Assembly: GCA_029194535.1 (NCBI GenBank)
Contig: JARFXR010000002.1
Location: forward strand, 124,001 to 188,000
DNA length: 64,000 bases
Direction of reading: 5' to 3'
Source: Nitrospira sp.
Lineage (GTDB): Bacteria > Nitrospirota > Nitrospiria > Nitrospirales > Nitrospiraceae
Position 1 is the stretch's first letter, and each line of letters begins with the position of its first letter. This document shows positions 1 to 8,186 of this stretch, in pieces. Both the position numbers and the translations under genes were made by a program. The notes beneath the pieces are model-generated. The model did no database searches, was not told the DNA's origin, and was given only the letters and a program-made list of their open reading frames with translations.

Positions 1-546
1 GAGCGTCACCCCGGAGACCTCCTCGCCGCCTCGCAGCAGGTGCAGCAGGGGTCTGCCGATGATCGGCAGCGTCCCGACCATGTTGGTGACGACCGTCATG
101 CCCCAATACGAGACGTTGTCGTAGACCAGCGAATAGCCGGTGAATCCCATCGCCAGCGTGACGAACAGCACGATGGAGCCGCTCACCCACTTCAACTCGC
201 CGCCGGACTGATAGGCCCTGGTCATGAACACCCGAATCACGTGGAAGAGCAAAAACAGAATCATGAGGTCCACGGACGTCTTGTGCAGGCCTCGGACGAA
301 CCAGCCCAGATAGATCTCATGGGTGATCCGATCGACGCTCTCGTAGGCCTGGTCTGAAGCCGGCACATAGTAGAACGTCAGCAACAGTCCGGTGGTCACC
401 AGAATCCCGAACAGCGTCAGCGGAATCGCACCCAAAGTATAGGGCCACCATTCCAGATGCTCCGGCAGATCCTTTTGGATGTAGTCCACCCAAGTCTTAC
501 CCGTGCCGACATCACTGTTTTCAGTTTTTACGGTCTCTACAGCCAT
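1..546 (-). CDS. petB: Cytochrome b (b6-like) subunit of a bc-type complex, 3' end cut by the window
   Basis: This encodes the first 182 residues of a membrane cytochrome b, which would move electrons between quinol and the Rieske protein. The reading frame runs without a stop from the ATG at 546 to the window edge. Around residue 80 the sequence GWFVRGLHKTS and then LLFHVIRVF give two His 14 residues apart on one helix, the spacing of bc-type heme ligands. A second hydrophobic helix near residues 117-137 continues to GYSLVYDNVSYWG. The Rieske gene lies directly upstream on the same strand, 113 bp away, so the two form a complex III module. The family assignment is firm; the exact subtype (b6 or full b) cannot be told from this fragment. 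Confidence 0.93.
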   Translation of the reverse strand, partial: MAVETVKTENSDVGTGKTWVDYIQKDLPEHLEWWPYTLGAIPLTLFGILVTTGLLLTFYYVPASDQAYESVDRITHEIYLGWFVRGLHKTSVDLMILFLLFHVIRVFMTRAYQSGGELKWVSGSIVLFVTLAMGFTGYSLVYDNVSYWGMTVVTNMVGTLPIIGRPLLHLLRGGEEVSGVTL

Positions 547-659
547 CGATACGATCCTCAAGTTTTTAGTGTTCAGTTGTGCGTTCTTAGTTTGAGAGTT
601 CGGAATTCCGGTCTTGCCGCCACTCAACACTCACAACTTACAATTCAAAACTGTTCGCA
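547..659. other. AT-richer spacer between petC and petB
   Basis: This 113-bp gap is much lower in GC than its surroundings and holds imperfectly repeated words such as agtgttcag, gagtgttgag and caactt/aagttg. No gene or clear terminator is visible. It may be a remnant of a small repeat element. Confidence 0.4.
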
Positions 660-1106
660 TTACGCGCTTTTCACGTTCACGTACAGTTGGTCGCCGCGCT
701 TGACGATGTCGAGCCGATCAAGCGGGCGCGGCGGCGGTCCGCTGACATTGAGTCCGGTCTTGTCGAACGTCCCCTGATGACAGGGGCAGATGAACTGTCC
801 CCGCTCCCGATTCCAGGACACGAGGCAGCCCAGATCGGTGCAGCGCCGGGAAAAAGCGGCGACGCCCTCATCCGTCCGGAGCACCAGAATCTTCTGGCCG
901 CCGAGGTCCATCGGAACCGCTTCGCCCAATGGGATGCGGGACTCCGACCCGATCAGCACCGTCTCCGGCTGACGCGGGGCTCCGTTCGGCAACAGAAACT
1001 GGAGAAAGCGCAGACCGAGCGCGCCCATCCCGAACACCATCCCGAATCCCATCACCGCCTGGCTGAGGAACCGGCGGCGGCCGACGTCGTCGTGAATGAT
1101 CGCCAT
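660..1106 (-). CDS. petC: Rieske [2Fe-2S] protein of the bc complex
   Basis: A 148-residue Rieske iron-sulfur protein that would pass electrons from quinol to cytochrome c on the periplasmic face. The cluster motifs CTDLGC (about residue 89) and CPCHQG (about residue 108) supply the two Cys and two His ligands and the disulfide pair. The N-terminus has GRRRFLSQ followed by a hydrophobic segment, a twin-arginine type signal anchor. It starts 3 bp after the stop of the upstream amt gene (TAA CTC ATG), so it is probably translated from the same message, an unexpected link between ammonium transport and complex III. Confidence 0.95.
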   Translation of the reverse strand: MAIIHDDVGRRRFLSQAVMGFGMVFGMGALGLRFLQFLLPNGAPRQPETVLIGSESRIPLGEAVPMDLGGQKILVLRTDEGVAAFSRRCTDLGCLVSWNRERGQFICPCHQGTFDKTGLNVSGPPPRPLDRLDIVKRGDQLYVNVKSA

Positions 1107-1109
1107 GAG

Positions 1110-2276
1110 TTACCCCGTATAGCCTTTCTCTCCATGTTGGTGGAGGTCCAATCCCATCGTCTCCGCCTCGTCGCCCGCGCGGGGAGCGATGAGGGGCATG
1201 AGTCCCTTCAGCAAAAGCCAGGTCCCGCCGCCGGCCAGCGCCCAGGTGGCGCAGACCGCGACGACCTGGACGAAGAACTGATAGGGGTAACCGAAGAACA
1301 GCCCGTCGCTTCCGGCGGCGTTGACCTCGGTCGAGGCGAACAGACCGGTCGCGACCATCCCCCAGGTTCCCGCAACGCCATGCATCCCGAACACGTCCAG
1401 CGAGTCGTCATAGCCCAGAATGAGCTTCACGTAATTTACGACCATGTAGCAGAGACTCCCGGCCCCGACGCCGATCACCAACGCCGACGCCGGACTGACG
1501 TACGCGGCCGCCGGCGATACCGCCACCAATCCGGCCACGGCCCCGCTCACGGCCCCCAGAGCAGTGGGCTTGTCACGTTGGAGCCACTCCGCCACGGCCC
1601 ACGAGAGGCCCGCGGCGATGGCCGAGAGGTGGATGGCCACGAAGGCGCCCGTCACCGTGGTCATCGGCGCCGACCCCGCTGCGCCGGTGAAGCCGAACCA
1701 GCCGACCCACATGAGTCCCGCGCCGCAGAGGGAAAGGGGCAAATGATTGGGCATCATGTCGATCCGTCCGTAGCCCTTCCGCGGTCCGATCACCAGGGCC
1801 AGGACGAGCGCGCTGACACCGGCGCTGATGTGGATGACGGCCCCGCCGGCGAAATCCAGGCATCCCAACGCGGCCAACCAGCCGTTTCCCCAAATCCAGC
1901 GTGCCAAGGGCACGTAGACCACCCCGATCCAACAGAAACCGAAGAGGAGAAAAAAGGCAAAGCGAAGCCGCTCGACGATGCCGCCGGCGACCAACGCCAA
2001 CGCAATCGCCGCCATGATCCCCTGGTAGGTGGACCACAAGGGCCCGATCGCGGCTTCGCCGATGGGCGCTTCCATCTCCCGTCCCAACCCCGTGACGTTC
2101 GTCACAAGCGCCCACTCGATGGAGGCGAGCGCGAGGGCGGTGAACGGCAGCGCGATGGTATTCATCACGTTCTTCTTCCGCACCATGCCCCCGTAGAACA
2201 GCGCGATGCCGGTGACGGTCAGAACCAGCAGCGTCGCCGAGACCAGCAACCACAAGGTGTGCACGGCCTGTGACAT
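1110..2276 (-). CDS. amt: Divergent Amt/MEP-family ammonium transporter or sensor
   Basis: A 388-residue Amt-family membrane protein without a cleaved signal peptide. Conserved Amt features are visible: LDFAGGAVIHIS contains the Asp and first pore His, and GMHGVAG the second pore His. The region matching the E. coli AmtB Phe gate (TFQGVFA) reads TYQGIMA, so the two gating Phe positions appear to be Tyr and Met. It also lacks the C-terminal AYS ending of its neighbours, ending KGYTG instead. The start at 2276 overlaps the stop of the small upstream gene (TGATG), indicating translational coupling. The changed gate could mean altered selectivity or a sensory role; that part is inference. Confidence 0.9.
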   Translation of the reverse strand: MSQAVHTLWLLVSATLLVLTVTGIALFYGGMVRKKNVMNTIALPFTALALASIEWALVTNVTGLGREMEAPIGEAAIGPLWSTYQGIMAAIALALVAGGIVERLRFAFFLLFGFCWIGVVYVPLARWIWGNGWLAALGCLDFAGGAVIHISAGVSALVLALVIGPRKGYGRIDMMPNHLPLSLCGAGLMWVGWFGFTGAAGSAPMTTVTGAFVAIHLSAIAAGLSWAVAEWLQRDKPTALGAVSGAVAGLVAVSPAAAYVSPASALVIGVGAGSLCYMVVNYVKLILGYDDSLDVFGMHGVAGTWGMVATGLFASTEVNAAGSDGLFFGYPYQFFVQVVAVCATWALAGGGTWLLLKGLMPLIAPRAGDEAETMGLDLHQHGEKGYTG

Positions 2277-2506
2277 CACCGCGGTCTTTCCACCAGCGAG
2301 ACCAGATACTCGTGCGTGGCCATCAACTCCAAATTCACCTCCTGGATCCGACTCAGATGATCCACGGCCAGCAGCACCTGTGACCAACTCATATCCGGAA
2401 GGGAACACAGACTGTCGAGCGTCTGCGGACCCTTCTCACGCAATATGCCTAGGAGACGTCCTTCACAGGTGGTTGCGTCGAAGCTTTCTTCCTGCATGAT
2501 CGTCAT
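2276..2506 (-). CDS. Small winged-helix-like protein between two amt genes
   Basis: A 76-residue cytosolic protein with the sequence LLGILREKGPQTLDSLCSLP followed by MSWSQVLLAVDHLSR, which resembles a helix-turn-helix and a wing of small winged-helix proteins. The ATG at 2506 has a strong AAGGAGGGGG ribosome site; a longer reading would start inside the upstream amt stop. Its last base overlaps the start of the next amt (TGATG). The position suggests a role tied to ammonium transport, perhaps a DNA- or protein-binding modulator. I do not recognise a named family, so function is open. Confidence 0.75.
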   Translation of the reverse strand: MTIMQEESFDATTCEGRLLGILREKGPQTLDSLCSLPDMSWSQVLLAVDHLSRIQEVNLELMATHEYLVSLVERPR

Positions 2507-2523
2507 ACCCCCTCCTTTCAGCC

Positions 2524-3864
2524 TCATGAATAGGCCCGCTCGTTGTGCTGGCTGAGATCCAATCCCATGCGTTCTTCATCCGGTTGGACGCGCAATCCGA
2601 TGACTCGATCCACCGCCTTCAGCGCGGCCCACGTACCAGCCGCGGAGAACAGCCCCACGACCGCCACCGTCAGCGCCTGAGCGGCAAAGAACTCCGCGTT
2701 GCCGACGACCAGCCCGTCGGCCCCGGCCGGATTCACGGCCTTGGAGGCCAGCAGGCCCGTCAGCAGCATGCCGACCACACCGGAGACGCCGTGAATGCCC
2801 ACCACGTCCAGCGAGTCGTCATAGCCCCACTGTCCCTTCTTCATGATCGCAAGGTAGGACAAGCTCCCGGCCGCCAGCCCCATCAACAGGGCAGACAACG
2901 GGCTCACGTATCCCGCCCCGGGCGTCACCATCGCCAAGCCGGCAATCGCCCCGCTCGCGAGGCCAAGCACGGTCGGCGTCCCGCGGTGCCGCCATTCGAC
3001 CGCCGTCCAGGTCAGCGCCCCCGTCACGGCCGCCGTGTGGGTCGCCACGAACGCCACCACGGCCGTGTCATTGGCCCCTAGCGCGCTCCCGGCATTGAAT
3101 CCAAACCAGCCGAACCACAAGAGACCGGTCCCCAGCAGCACCAACGGCAGGTTATGCGGCGCCATGTAGTCCGTGCCGTATCCGTGGCGGGCTCCCAGCA
3201 CCAGGGCGCAGACCAATGCGCTGACGCCTGAACTCATGTGCACCACCGCGCCGCCGGCGAAGTCCAAGGCGCCCAACTGCGCCAACCATCCGCCGCCCCA
3301 CAACCAATGGACGATCGGACAATAGACGCCCAGAGACCAGAACAGGGAAAAGAGCAGGACCGCACTGAACTTCATCCGCTCGGCAAACGCGCCGGTGATC
3401 AGGGCCGGGGTGAGGGCCGCAAACATCAGTTGAAACACCATGAACGCCTGATGCGGGATCGTGGGACCGTAGACGGCGTGGGGAGTCAGTCCGACCCCGG
3501 CCAGACCGAGCCAATCAAGCCCGCCGATCACGCCCCTCACATCAGGGCCGAACGCCAGACTGTACCCGACGACGATCCACAACAGGCTGACGGCGCAGAG
3601 AATGGCAAAACTTTGCATGATCGTGCCCAGCACGTTCTTGCTGCGGACCAGCCCGCCGTAGAACAACGCCAGACCAGGCACGATCATCGTCAACACCAGC
3701 GCGGCTGATACGAGCACCCAAGCCGTATCCGCTCCGCTGATCATCAGCGTTTGGGGCGGTGGCGGTGATTGCGCCCAACTCCAGCCAGGCCACCATCCCA
3801 CCCCTGCCCCGACCGCCACCCCCAACCCCGCCGTCACTGCACGCTTCCCAGTCATGTGTACCAT
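2524..3864 (-). CDS. amtB: Ammonium transporter, Amt family
   Basis: A 446-residue inner-membrane ammonium channel with an N-terminal signal peptide that ends near WAQS. The signature DFAGGAVVHMSSG contains the conserved Asp and first pore His, and VVGIHGVSG the second. FMVFQLMFA retains the external Phe gate. The C-terminus ends RAYS, as in other Amt proteins that bind P-II. The ATG at 3864 has AAAGGAG 6 bp upstream. It is the first gene after an ANTAR-type attenuator and probably heads a message with the small protein, the divergent amt, petC and petB (gaps of 17 bp or less until petC). Confidence 0.96.
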   Translation of the reverse strand: MVHMTGKRAVTAGLGVAVGAGVGWWPGWSWAQSPPPPQTLMISGADTAWVLVSAALVLTMIVPGLALFYGGLVRSKNVLGTIMQSFAILCAVSLLWIVVGYSLAFGPDVRGVIGGLDWLGLAGVGLTPHAVYGPTIPHQAFMVFQLMFAALTPALITGAFAERMKFSAVLLFSLFWSLGVYCPIVHWLWGGGWLAQLGALDFAGGAVVHMSSGVSALVCALVLGARHGYGTDYMAPHNLPLVLLGTGLLWFGWFGFNAGSALGANDTAVVAFVATHTAAVTGALTWTAVEWRHRGTPTVLGLASGAIAGLAMVTPGAGYVSPLSALLMGLAAGSLSYLAIMKKGQWGYDDSLDVVGIHGVSGVVGMLLTGLLASKAVNPAGADGLVVGNAEFFAAQALTVAVVGLFSAAGTWAALKAVDRVIGLRVQPDEERMGLDLSQHNERAYS

Positions 3865-3948
3865 CAACCGCTCCTTTATCTCGCCGCTTTCCCGCTTATT
3901 CGCCCGCGCGATTCGCTCGATGGCCTACGCGCCATGGCCCAGAAACAC

Positions 3949-3988
3949 AAAAGGCGTCCGACATTCCACGGTGAATGCGGACGCCTTT
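3949..3988 (-). terminator. Intrinsic terminator of the amtB leader
   Basis: On the minus strand AAAGGCGTCCG pairs with CGGACGCCTTTT. The tip CATTC-ACCGTG-GAATG adds a further stem whose loop is also A1/G4. It is followed by TTTTGTGTTTC. It lies before the amt start, so it acts as an attenuator. Confidence 0.85.
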
Positions 3989-4040
3989 GTCCGTGTGCCT
4001 TTTCTGCCCTGGAAGAACCGAAGACGACGTTGTCTCAGTT
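3949..4040 (-). promoter_or_regulatory. ANTAR-type dual-hexaloop attenuator leader of amtB
   Basis: Read on the minus strand. P1 (4016-4040) is GAGAC-AACGTC-GTCTT with outer pairs AAC/GTT; its six-base loop has A1 and G4. P2 (3978-3993) is CGGAC-AAAGGC-GTCCG, again with A1 and G4. The 3' half of P2 (GGCGTCCG) is also the 5' arm of the terminator at 3949-3988, so P2 and the terminator cannot form together. This matches the antitermination target known for NasR, AmiR and EutV. Binding by the GAF-ANTAR protein encoded in this window is inference. Confidence 0.85.
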
Positions 4041-4050
4041 CATCCCTCTG

Positions 4051-4081
4051 TTGTCAGCCATGGTTTGGGAACGGCTGACAA
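4051..4081. promoter_or_regulatory. Long perfect palindrome upstream of the amtB leader
   Basis: TTGTCAGCC and GGCTGACAA form 9-bp arms separated by 13 bp. It lies just upstream of P1, where the promoter should be. TTGTCA could be a -35 box, but no good -10 follows, so an activator or repressor site is plausible. It could also be an extra RNA hairpin if transcription starts further upstream. Confidence 0.5.
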
Positions 4082-4190
4082 CGCTGTGCGACTCTTTCGT
4101 TCAGTATGCTCCTTCTAAAGACGCAGAGGCATCCCAAAAGTTCCCCGTCCGGCAGACCGATCCAGGGCCGGACCATTCGGATGGACTCCA

Positions 4191-4631
4191 TCAAAACGTT
4201 TTGTATTCAAGCCATTTCCCATTCAGCGTGATCTTGCAGCGCGCTTCCCCCTGACTGCCGGTCACTTTCTCCATGTCGAGCGTAAAATCGATCGCGCTCA
4301 TGATGCCGTCACCGAACATCTCGTTGGCCTGCTCCCGCATCGAATCGCCGTAGACGCCGATGATTTCCATCAATCGGTACTTGAATGGATCGCTCGCGTT
4401 CGGATAATCCGTGCGAACGGGAAACTTGCTCAACGAACCGGTCAGGTCTGCGTCCAGTCCCAATAATTCTCCAACCTTCTTTCCCTCATCGGGCGGCAAT
4501 TTGTGATTTCCTTGCAGCACGGCCGCGACGAACGTGGGATTCCTGCCGATCGTGGTCGCGATGTCGGCAATCGTGAGTTTCTTGGCCAGCCGCCTGGCCT
4601 TAATCGCCTTTCGCACGGATTCCTTGTCCAT
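4191..4631 (-). CDS. cynS: Cyanase (cyanate hydratase)
   Basis: A 146-residue cytosolic enzyme that converts cyanate and bicarbonate to ammonia and CO2. The N-terminal helical half (residues 1-75) resembles a helix-turn-helix fold. The C-terminal catalytic half has FKYRLMEIIGVYG and FGDGIMSAIDF, which carry the catalytic Arg, Glu and Ser at the positions known from E. coli CynS. Length equals the family norm. The ATG at 4631 has GAGGAGGGG upstream. It follows the ABC transporter genes by 55 bp on the same strand, which suggests that the transporter may carry cyanate. Confidence 0.97.
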   Translation of the reverse strand: MDKESVRKAIKARRLAKKLTIADIATTIGRNPTFVAAVLQGNHKLPPDEGKKVGELLGLDADLTGSLSKFPVRTDYPNASDPFKYRLMEIIGVYGDSMREQANEMFGDGIMSAIDFTLDMEKVTGSQGEARCKITLNGKWLEYKTF

Positions 4632-4686
4632 GTGACGCCCCTCCTCGAGCGATGTGATGACCCTCTCTCATCAGTATTCCGATGCT

Positions 4687-5556
4687 TCAACCGGCCGCCA
4701 CCCGTTCCTCTTCAAAGTTCACGACCACGGGATCTCCCGACTCCGGGCGCTCATCACCCGAGCCGTCGTGGCCTCCATGCTTCGCATGACGCACCAGGAA
4801 GTGGATGATATGGTTTCTGATCTTGTAATAATGCGGGTGGTCGATGATCGTTGCCCTCAACCGCGGCCGCGCAATCGAGACCTGCACCATCTCGGCGATC
4901 CGCGCCTCCGGCCCGTTCGTCATCAAAAGAATTCGGTCCGACAACAGAATGGCCTCGTCCACGTCATGCGTCACCATAAAGACGGTGTTCCGCGAGGTAT
5001 TCCACATCTGAATCAGCTCTTCCTGAATCACCCCCCGCGTCAACGCATCGATCTGAGCGAACGGCTCGTCCAACAGCAACACTTTCGGTTCGATCGAAAA
5101 AGCGCGCGCCAACCCCACCCGTTGCTTCATGCCGCCCGAGAGCGCGGCCGGCCGCTTGTTCTCGGCGCCCTTGAGCCCGACCAGGGCGATGTACCTCGTG
5201 ACATGCGCCGACACCTGTGCGGCCGTCCAGTCCGGATAGGCGGACCGCACTGCGAGGGCGATGTTTTCGAACACCGTCATCCACGGCATGAGCGCGAAGT
5301 TTTGGAACACGACCATTCGGTCGAGCCCAGGTCCGCAGGCCTCCCGGCCATTGAGGATGACGCCGCCTTCCGAGGGCGTTTCCAATCCGGCGATGATGTT
5401 GAGCAAGGTGCTCTTCCCGCAGCCCGAGTGGCCGATCACCGTGACGAACTCCCCCTTGTCGATCTTGATCGTCGCATCCTTGAAGATGCAGACCTGCCCC
5501 GCGCCGGACGGGTTGGGAAAAAACTTGCTGACGTGATCGATTTGGAGAAAAGCCAT
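4687..5556 (-). CDS. ATPase of a nitrate/cyanate-type ABC importer
   Basis: A 289-residue ABC ATPase of the NrtD/CynD/SsuB group. GHSGCGKST is the Walker A motif (about residue 43), LSGGMKQR the signature, and VLLLDEPFAQID the Walker B with D-loop. A His/Gly-rich tail after residue 260 (VRHAKHGGHDGSGDE) is not part of the core fold. It starts 3 bp after the permease stop. Together with the next two genes it forms a complete importer. Nitrate, nitrite or cyanate are the likely substrates; cynS downstream favours cyanate, but sequence alone cannot decide. Confidence 0.92.
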   Translation of the reverse strand: MAFLQIDHVSKFFPNPSGAGQVCIFKDATIKIDKGEFVTVIGHSGCGKSTLLNIIAGLETPSEGGVILNGREACGPGLDRMVVFQNFALMPWMTVFENIALAVRSAYPDWTAAQVSAHVTRYIALVGLKGAENKRPAALSGGMKQRVGLARAFSIEPKVLLLDEPFAQIDALTRGVIQEELIQMWNTSRNTVFMVTHDVDEAILLSDRILLMTNGPEARIAEMVQVSIARPRLRATIIDHPHYYKIRNHIIHFLVRHAKHGGHDGSGDERPESGDPVVVNFEEERVAAG

Positions 5557-5559
5557 GGG

Positions 5560-6621
5560 TTACTCCTGATACGTGACGAGGCCCGCCAATTTGTTGAAAC
5601 CTGAGTCCAGCACGACGCCCACCACACCGACCACGAGAATGGCAAAGATGACGCCGGCGATGTCGAGGTTGTTCCACTCGATCCAGCTCAAATAGCCGAC
5701 GCCGAGTTCACCGAGCAGCATCTCGGCCGGCACCACCGCGACCAGGGCGCTGCCGAACGAAATACGCAATCCGTTGACGATGGTGGGCGCGGCGCCGGGC
5801 AAAATCACCTTGAACAAGCGTTTGAACCACGACAGCTGGACGATCGATGCGACATGGAGATATTCCTTTTTCAACGAACTCACCCCGAAAGCCGTCGTCG
5901 CGAGCGTGGGCCAAACGGCGGCCATGAAGACGACCAGCATGGCGGTCCACTTCGGATCTTTGACCGTGTAGAGGAGCAGCGGCATCCAGGCCAGGGGCGA
6001 AATCGGCTTCAGAATTTGAATGAACGGGTTCGCCGCGCGAAAGAGCACCTTGTTCAGACCCAATATGACTCCGAGCATGATGGCGATCACAGAAGCCGCC
6101 AGAAACCCCGCCCCGAAGCGCGACACCGTGTAGAGCACCAGATAGCCGATCCCGTGATCGTTGGTGCCCTTTTTCACGAAGGCCTCGGCCAGCTCCGTGC
6201 GGGCCTTTTCCGCGACGGCCAGCGGACCGGGGATACCTTTCACTTTCTCCTTTTCCGGATTCCATGCGTAGGCGCCGTCCGGCAACCGCACGATATCGCC
6301 GTTGAATTCCATGAGTTGGAGCTGCTCGTCCGTTAATCCTGCCCGATCGAACGTCGGCCGTAAGGTGAAGAAGTGCCAGGCCAGGAGAAAGATCGCCAGC
6401 AGGAAGGCCGAGATGAACCACGGATTGCCTGCCGTCTTACCCGCCGCCGCGCCGCCTCCGGTCTGAGATCCGCCGGCCAGCCCCTTCGCCCAGCCCCCCG
6501 CCCTCCTCAACGAGCCGGCGACGCGGAACATGACCGACCGGAGCATGATCAGGGGGAACTCCCCGGTCCGGCCGGCCGGGGAAGCCGGCTCTGACACCAT
6601 CGTGTCGTTCGTCGATTCCAT
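5560..6621 (-). CDS. Permease of a nitrate/cyanate-type ABC importer
   Basis: A 353-residue inner-membrane permease of the NrtB/CynB group. After a 65-residue Gly/Ala-rich cytoplasmic start there is one membrane helix (about 69-86), a 70-residue periplasmic-looking insert, and then the binding-protein-dependent permease domain with the EAA-like segment PGAAPTIVNGLRISFGSAL. The large N-terminal extension is typical of NrtB proteins. The ATG at 6621 has AAGGAG upstream and lies 9 bp after the binding-protein gene. Confidence 0.92.
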   Translation of the reverse strand: MESTNDTMVSEPASPAGRTGEFPLIMLRSVMFRVAGSLRRAGGWAKGLAGGSQTGGGAAAGKTAGNPWFISAFLLAIFLLAWHFFTLRPTFDRAGLTDEQLQLMEFNGDIVRLPDGAYAWNPEKEKVKGIPGPLAVAEKARTELAEAFVKKGTNDHGIGYLVLYTVSRFGAGFLAASVIAIMLGVILGLNKVLFRAANPFIQILKPISPLAWMPLLLYTVKDPKWTAMLVVFMAAVWPTLATTAFGVSSLKKEYLHVASIVQLSWFKRLFKVILPGAAPTIVNGLRISFGSALVAVVPAEMLLGELGVGYLSWIEWNNLDIAGVIFAILVVGVVGVVLDSGFNKLAGLVTYQE

Positions 6622-6630
6622 CGTGGCTCC

Positions 6631-7956
6631 TTATGCCATGCTGTGAATGGTAAACCCTTTGACGTAGGCCTCGGCTTTGTTCGGATCGAATTCCTTCCCC
6701 ATGATGACGTGAGTCATCGAGGTGGCCTGATGAACCGGATAACCGAGTTCCTTGGCGATCCGGTCGCAGTCCGCCGCCCGATAGACTTGTTCGGCGACGC
6801 CCTTGTAGTTCACGTCTCCTTTCAGGTGCCCCCACCGTTTCATCTGCGTGAGAATCCAGATCGCCATCGAATGCCAGGGATAGGGATCGAAATCGATGCG
6901 ATGCGGGTCTTTCTTGATGCTCCCCAGCCCGTCGGCATAGGTCCCGGTGAGCACCTGTTCCAACACCGTGACGGGTTGATTGAGGTAATTGGTCGGCGCG
7001 ATCGCCGCCGCGATTTCCTTGCGATGCGCCGGATCGGCCGCATAGTGGGTGGCATCCACGATCGCCCGCCACATCGCGAGAAACGTGTTCGGATAGGTCG
7101 TCGCATACTCTTTGGTGACGGTAAACGCGCAACAGGGGTGCCGATCCCAAATCTCGCGCGACAACTTGTAGATGAAGCCGACGTTTTCGTAGACCGCCCG
7201 TTGATTGAACGGATCCGGCCCCAGATAGCCATCGACGTTGCCGGCCTTGAGATTCGCAACCATTTCGGCCGGTGGAATGACGCGAATCTGGACATCCTTG
7301 TCGGGATGGACGCCGCCTTCCGCCAGATAATACCGGAGGAGGTAGTTATGCATGGAAAAATCGAACGGCACGCAGAATCGGAATCCCTTCATTTCGGCCG
7401 CCGACTTCACATTCTTATGCTTGATGTGCAGCGTGATGGCTTGTCCGTTGATGTTCTCGACCGCCGGCATGTATACCGGCGTCGGGACTGATCCCGCGCC
7501 CAGCGTAATCGCGAGCGGCATCGGCGTGAGCATATGCGCCGCATCGACTTCCTTGTTCACCGCCCAGTCTCGGATCATCGCCCAGCCGGCCGCCCGCTTC
7601 ACGGAAGCATTCAGTCCGTGTTTCTTGTAGAAACCCAGCGGCTCCGCCATGATGATCGGCGTGCCGCATGTGATCGGAATGAACCCGACGCTCACATCGG
7701 GCTTTTCCGGTTTCCCGACCGGATCTGCGGCGAACGCCTTGAGCCTCGCCAAGGGAAACAGATCGGCGATCAGCGCCGTCAGCGCCGCCGACCCTAAACC
7801 GGCCAGGAGTTGGCGGCGCGTCGGCCCGGCCGCATTCATCACGGCGGCGACGACGGCCCGTTCGACCGTGCGATCGAAATATTCGTCGGCCGACAGCGCC
7901 GGCGCCGTCTCGTCCGGCCCCGGGCTGCGCACTCGCGATGGAGTTGGCTCATCCAT
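6631..7956 (-). CDS. NrtA/CynA-type substrate-binding protein
   Basis: A 441-residue periplasmic binding protein of the NrtA/CmpA/CynA family. The signal is a late twin-arginine motif (TRRQLLAGLG, near residue 47), so export through Tat is likely. The core begins at VSVGFIPITCGTPIIMAEPLG, typical of the family. LGPDPFNQRAVYENVGF and PCCAFTVTKEYA belong to the binding lobes. The start has AAAAGGAG upstream. It heads the importer-cynS operon and is preceded by two ANTAR-type attenuators in series. Confidence 0.93.
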   Translation of the reverse strand: MDEPTPSRVRSPGPDETAPALSADEYFDRTVERAVVAAVMNAAGPTRRQLLAGLGSAALTALIADLFPLARLKAFAADPVGKPEKPDVSVGFIPITCGTPIIMAEPLGFYKKHGLNASVKRAAGWAMIRDWAVNKEVDAAHMLTPMPLAITLGAGSVPTPVYMPAVENINGQAITLHIKHKNVKSAAEMKGFRFCVPFDFSMHNYLLRYYLAEGGVHPDKDVQIRVIPPAEMVANLKAGNVDGYLGPDPFNQRAVYENVGFIYKLSREIWDRHPCCAFTVTKEYATTYPNTFLAMWRAIVDATHYAADPAHRKEIAAAIAPTNYLNQPVTVLEQVLTGTYADGLGSIKKDPHRIDFDPYPWHSMAIWILTQMKRWGHLKGDVNYKGVAEQVYRAADCDRIAKELGYPVHQATSMTHVIMGKEFDPNKAEAYVKGFTIHSMA

Positions 7957-8012
7957 GATCTGCTCCTTTTCGAATCCGTTCGGCAGGTACCCGAACCCTG
8001 CGCGTCAAACAC

Positions 8013-8050
8013 AAAAGGCGTCCTCCCCCCTGTCGGGGAAGGACGCCTTT
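8013..8050 (-). terminator. Intrinsic terminator, second nrt/cyn attenuator
   Basis: AAAGGCGTCC with CCCC pairs with GGGG and GGACGCCTTTT on the minus strand, followed by TTTTGTGTTTG. The stem is about 15 bp with one bulge. Confidence 0.85.
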
Positions 8051-8082
8051 GTCCCAGAGCGACGGGTCTTCGCCGACCCGTC
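8013..8082 (-). promoter_or_regulatory. Second ANTAR-type attenuator of the nrt/cyn operon
   Basis: Minus strand. P1 (8061-8082) is GACGGGTC-GGCGAA-GACCCGTC, an 8-bp stem whose hexaloop has G at position 1 and G at position 4, so it departs from the A1 rule. P2 (8040-8055) is GGGAC-AAAGGC-GTCCT with A1 and G4. The 3' half of P2 is the 5' arm of the terminator at 8013-8050. It lies 57 bp before the binding-protein gene. Confidence 0.8.
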
Positions 8083-8144
8083 TCGATCCCGTCACCGATG
8101 CCGCAGAAGGCCGTCGCAAAGACCCTCCTGCCGAGCGAAAAATC

Positions 8145-8186
8145 AAAAGGCGTCCGCCATCCTGTAAGAGAATGACGGACGCCTTT
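8145..8186 (-). terminator. Intrinsic terminator, first nrt/cyn attenuator
   Basis: AAAGGCGTCCG pairs with CGGACGCCTTTT on the minus strand and is followed by TTTTGATTTTT, a good uridine run. Confidence 0.87.

Noticed and set aside
687-2273. Long plus-strand open frame of 528 codons
   Set aside because: It lies antisense to the Rieske and amt genes, has Arg/Gly/Pro/His-rich low-complexity composition and no recognisable domain; a shadow frame of high-GC coding DNA.
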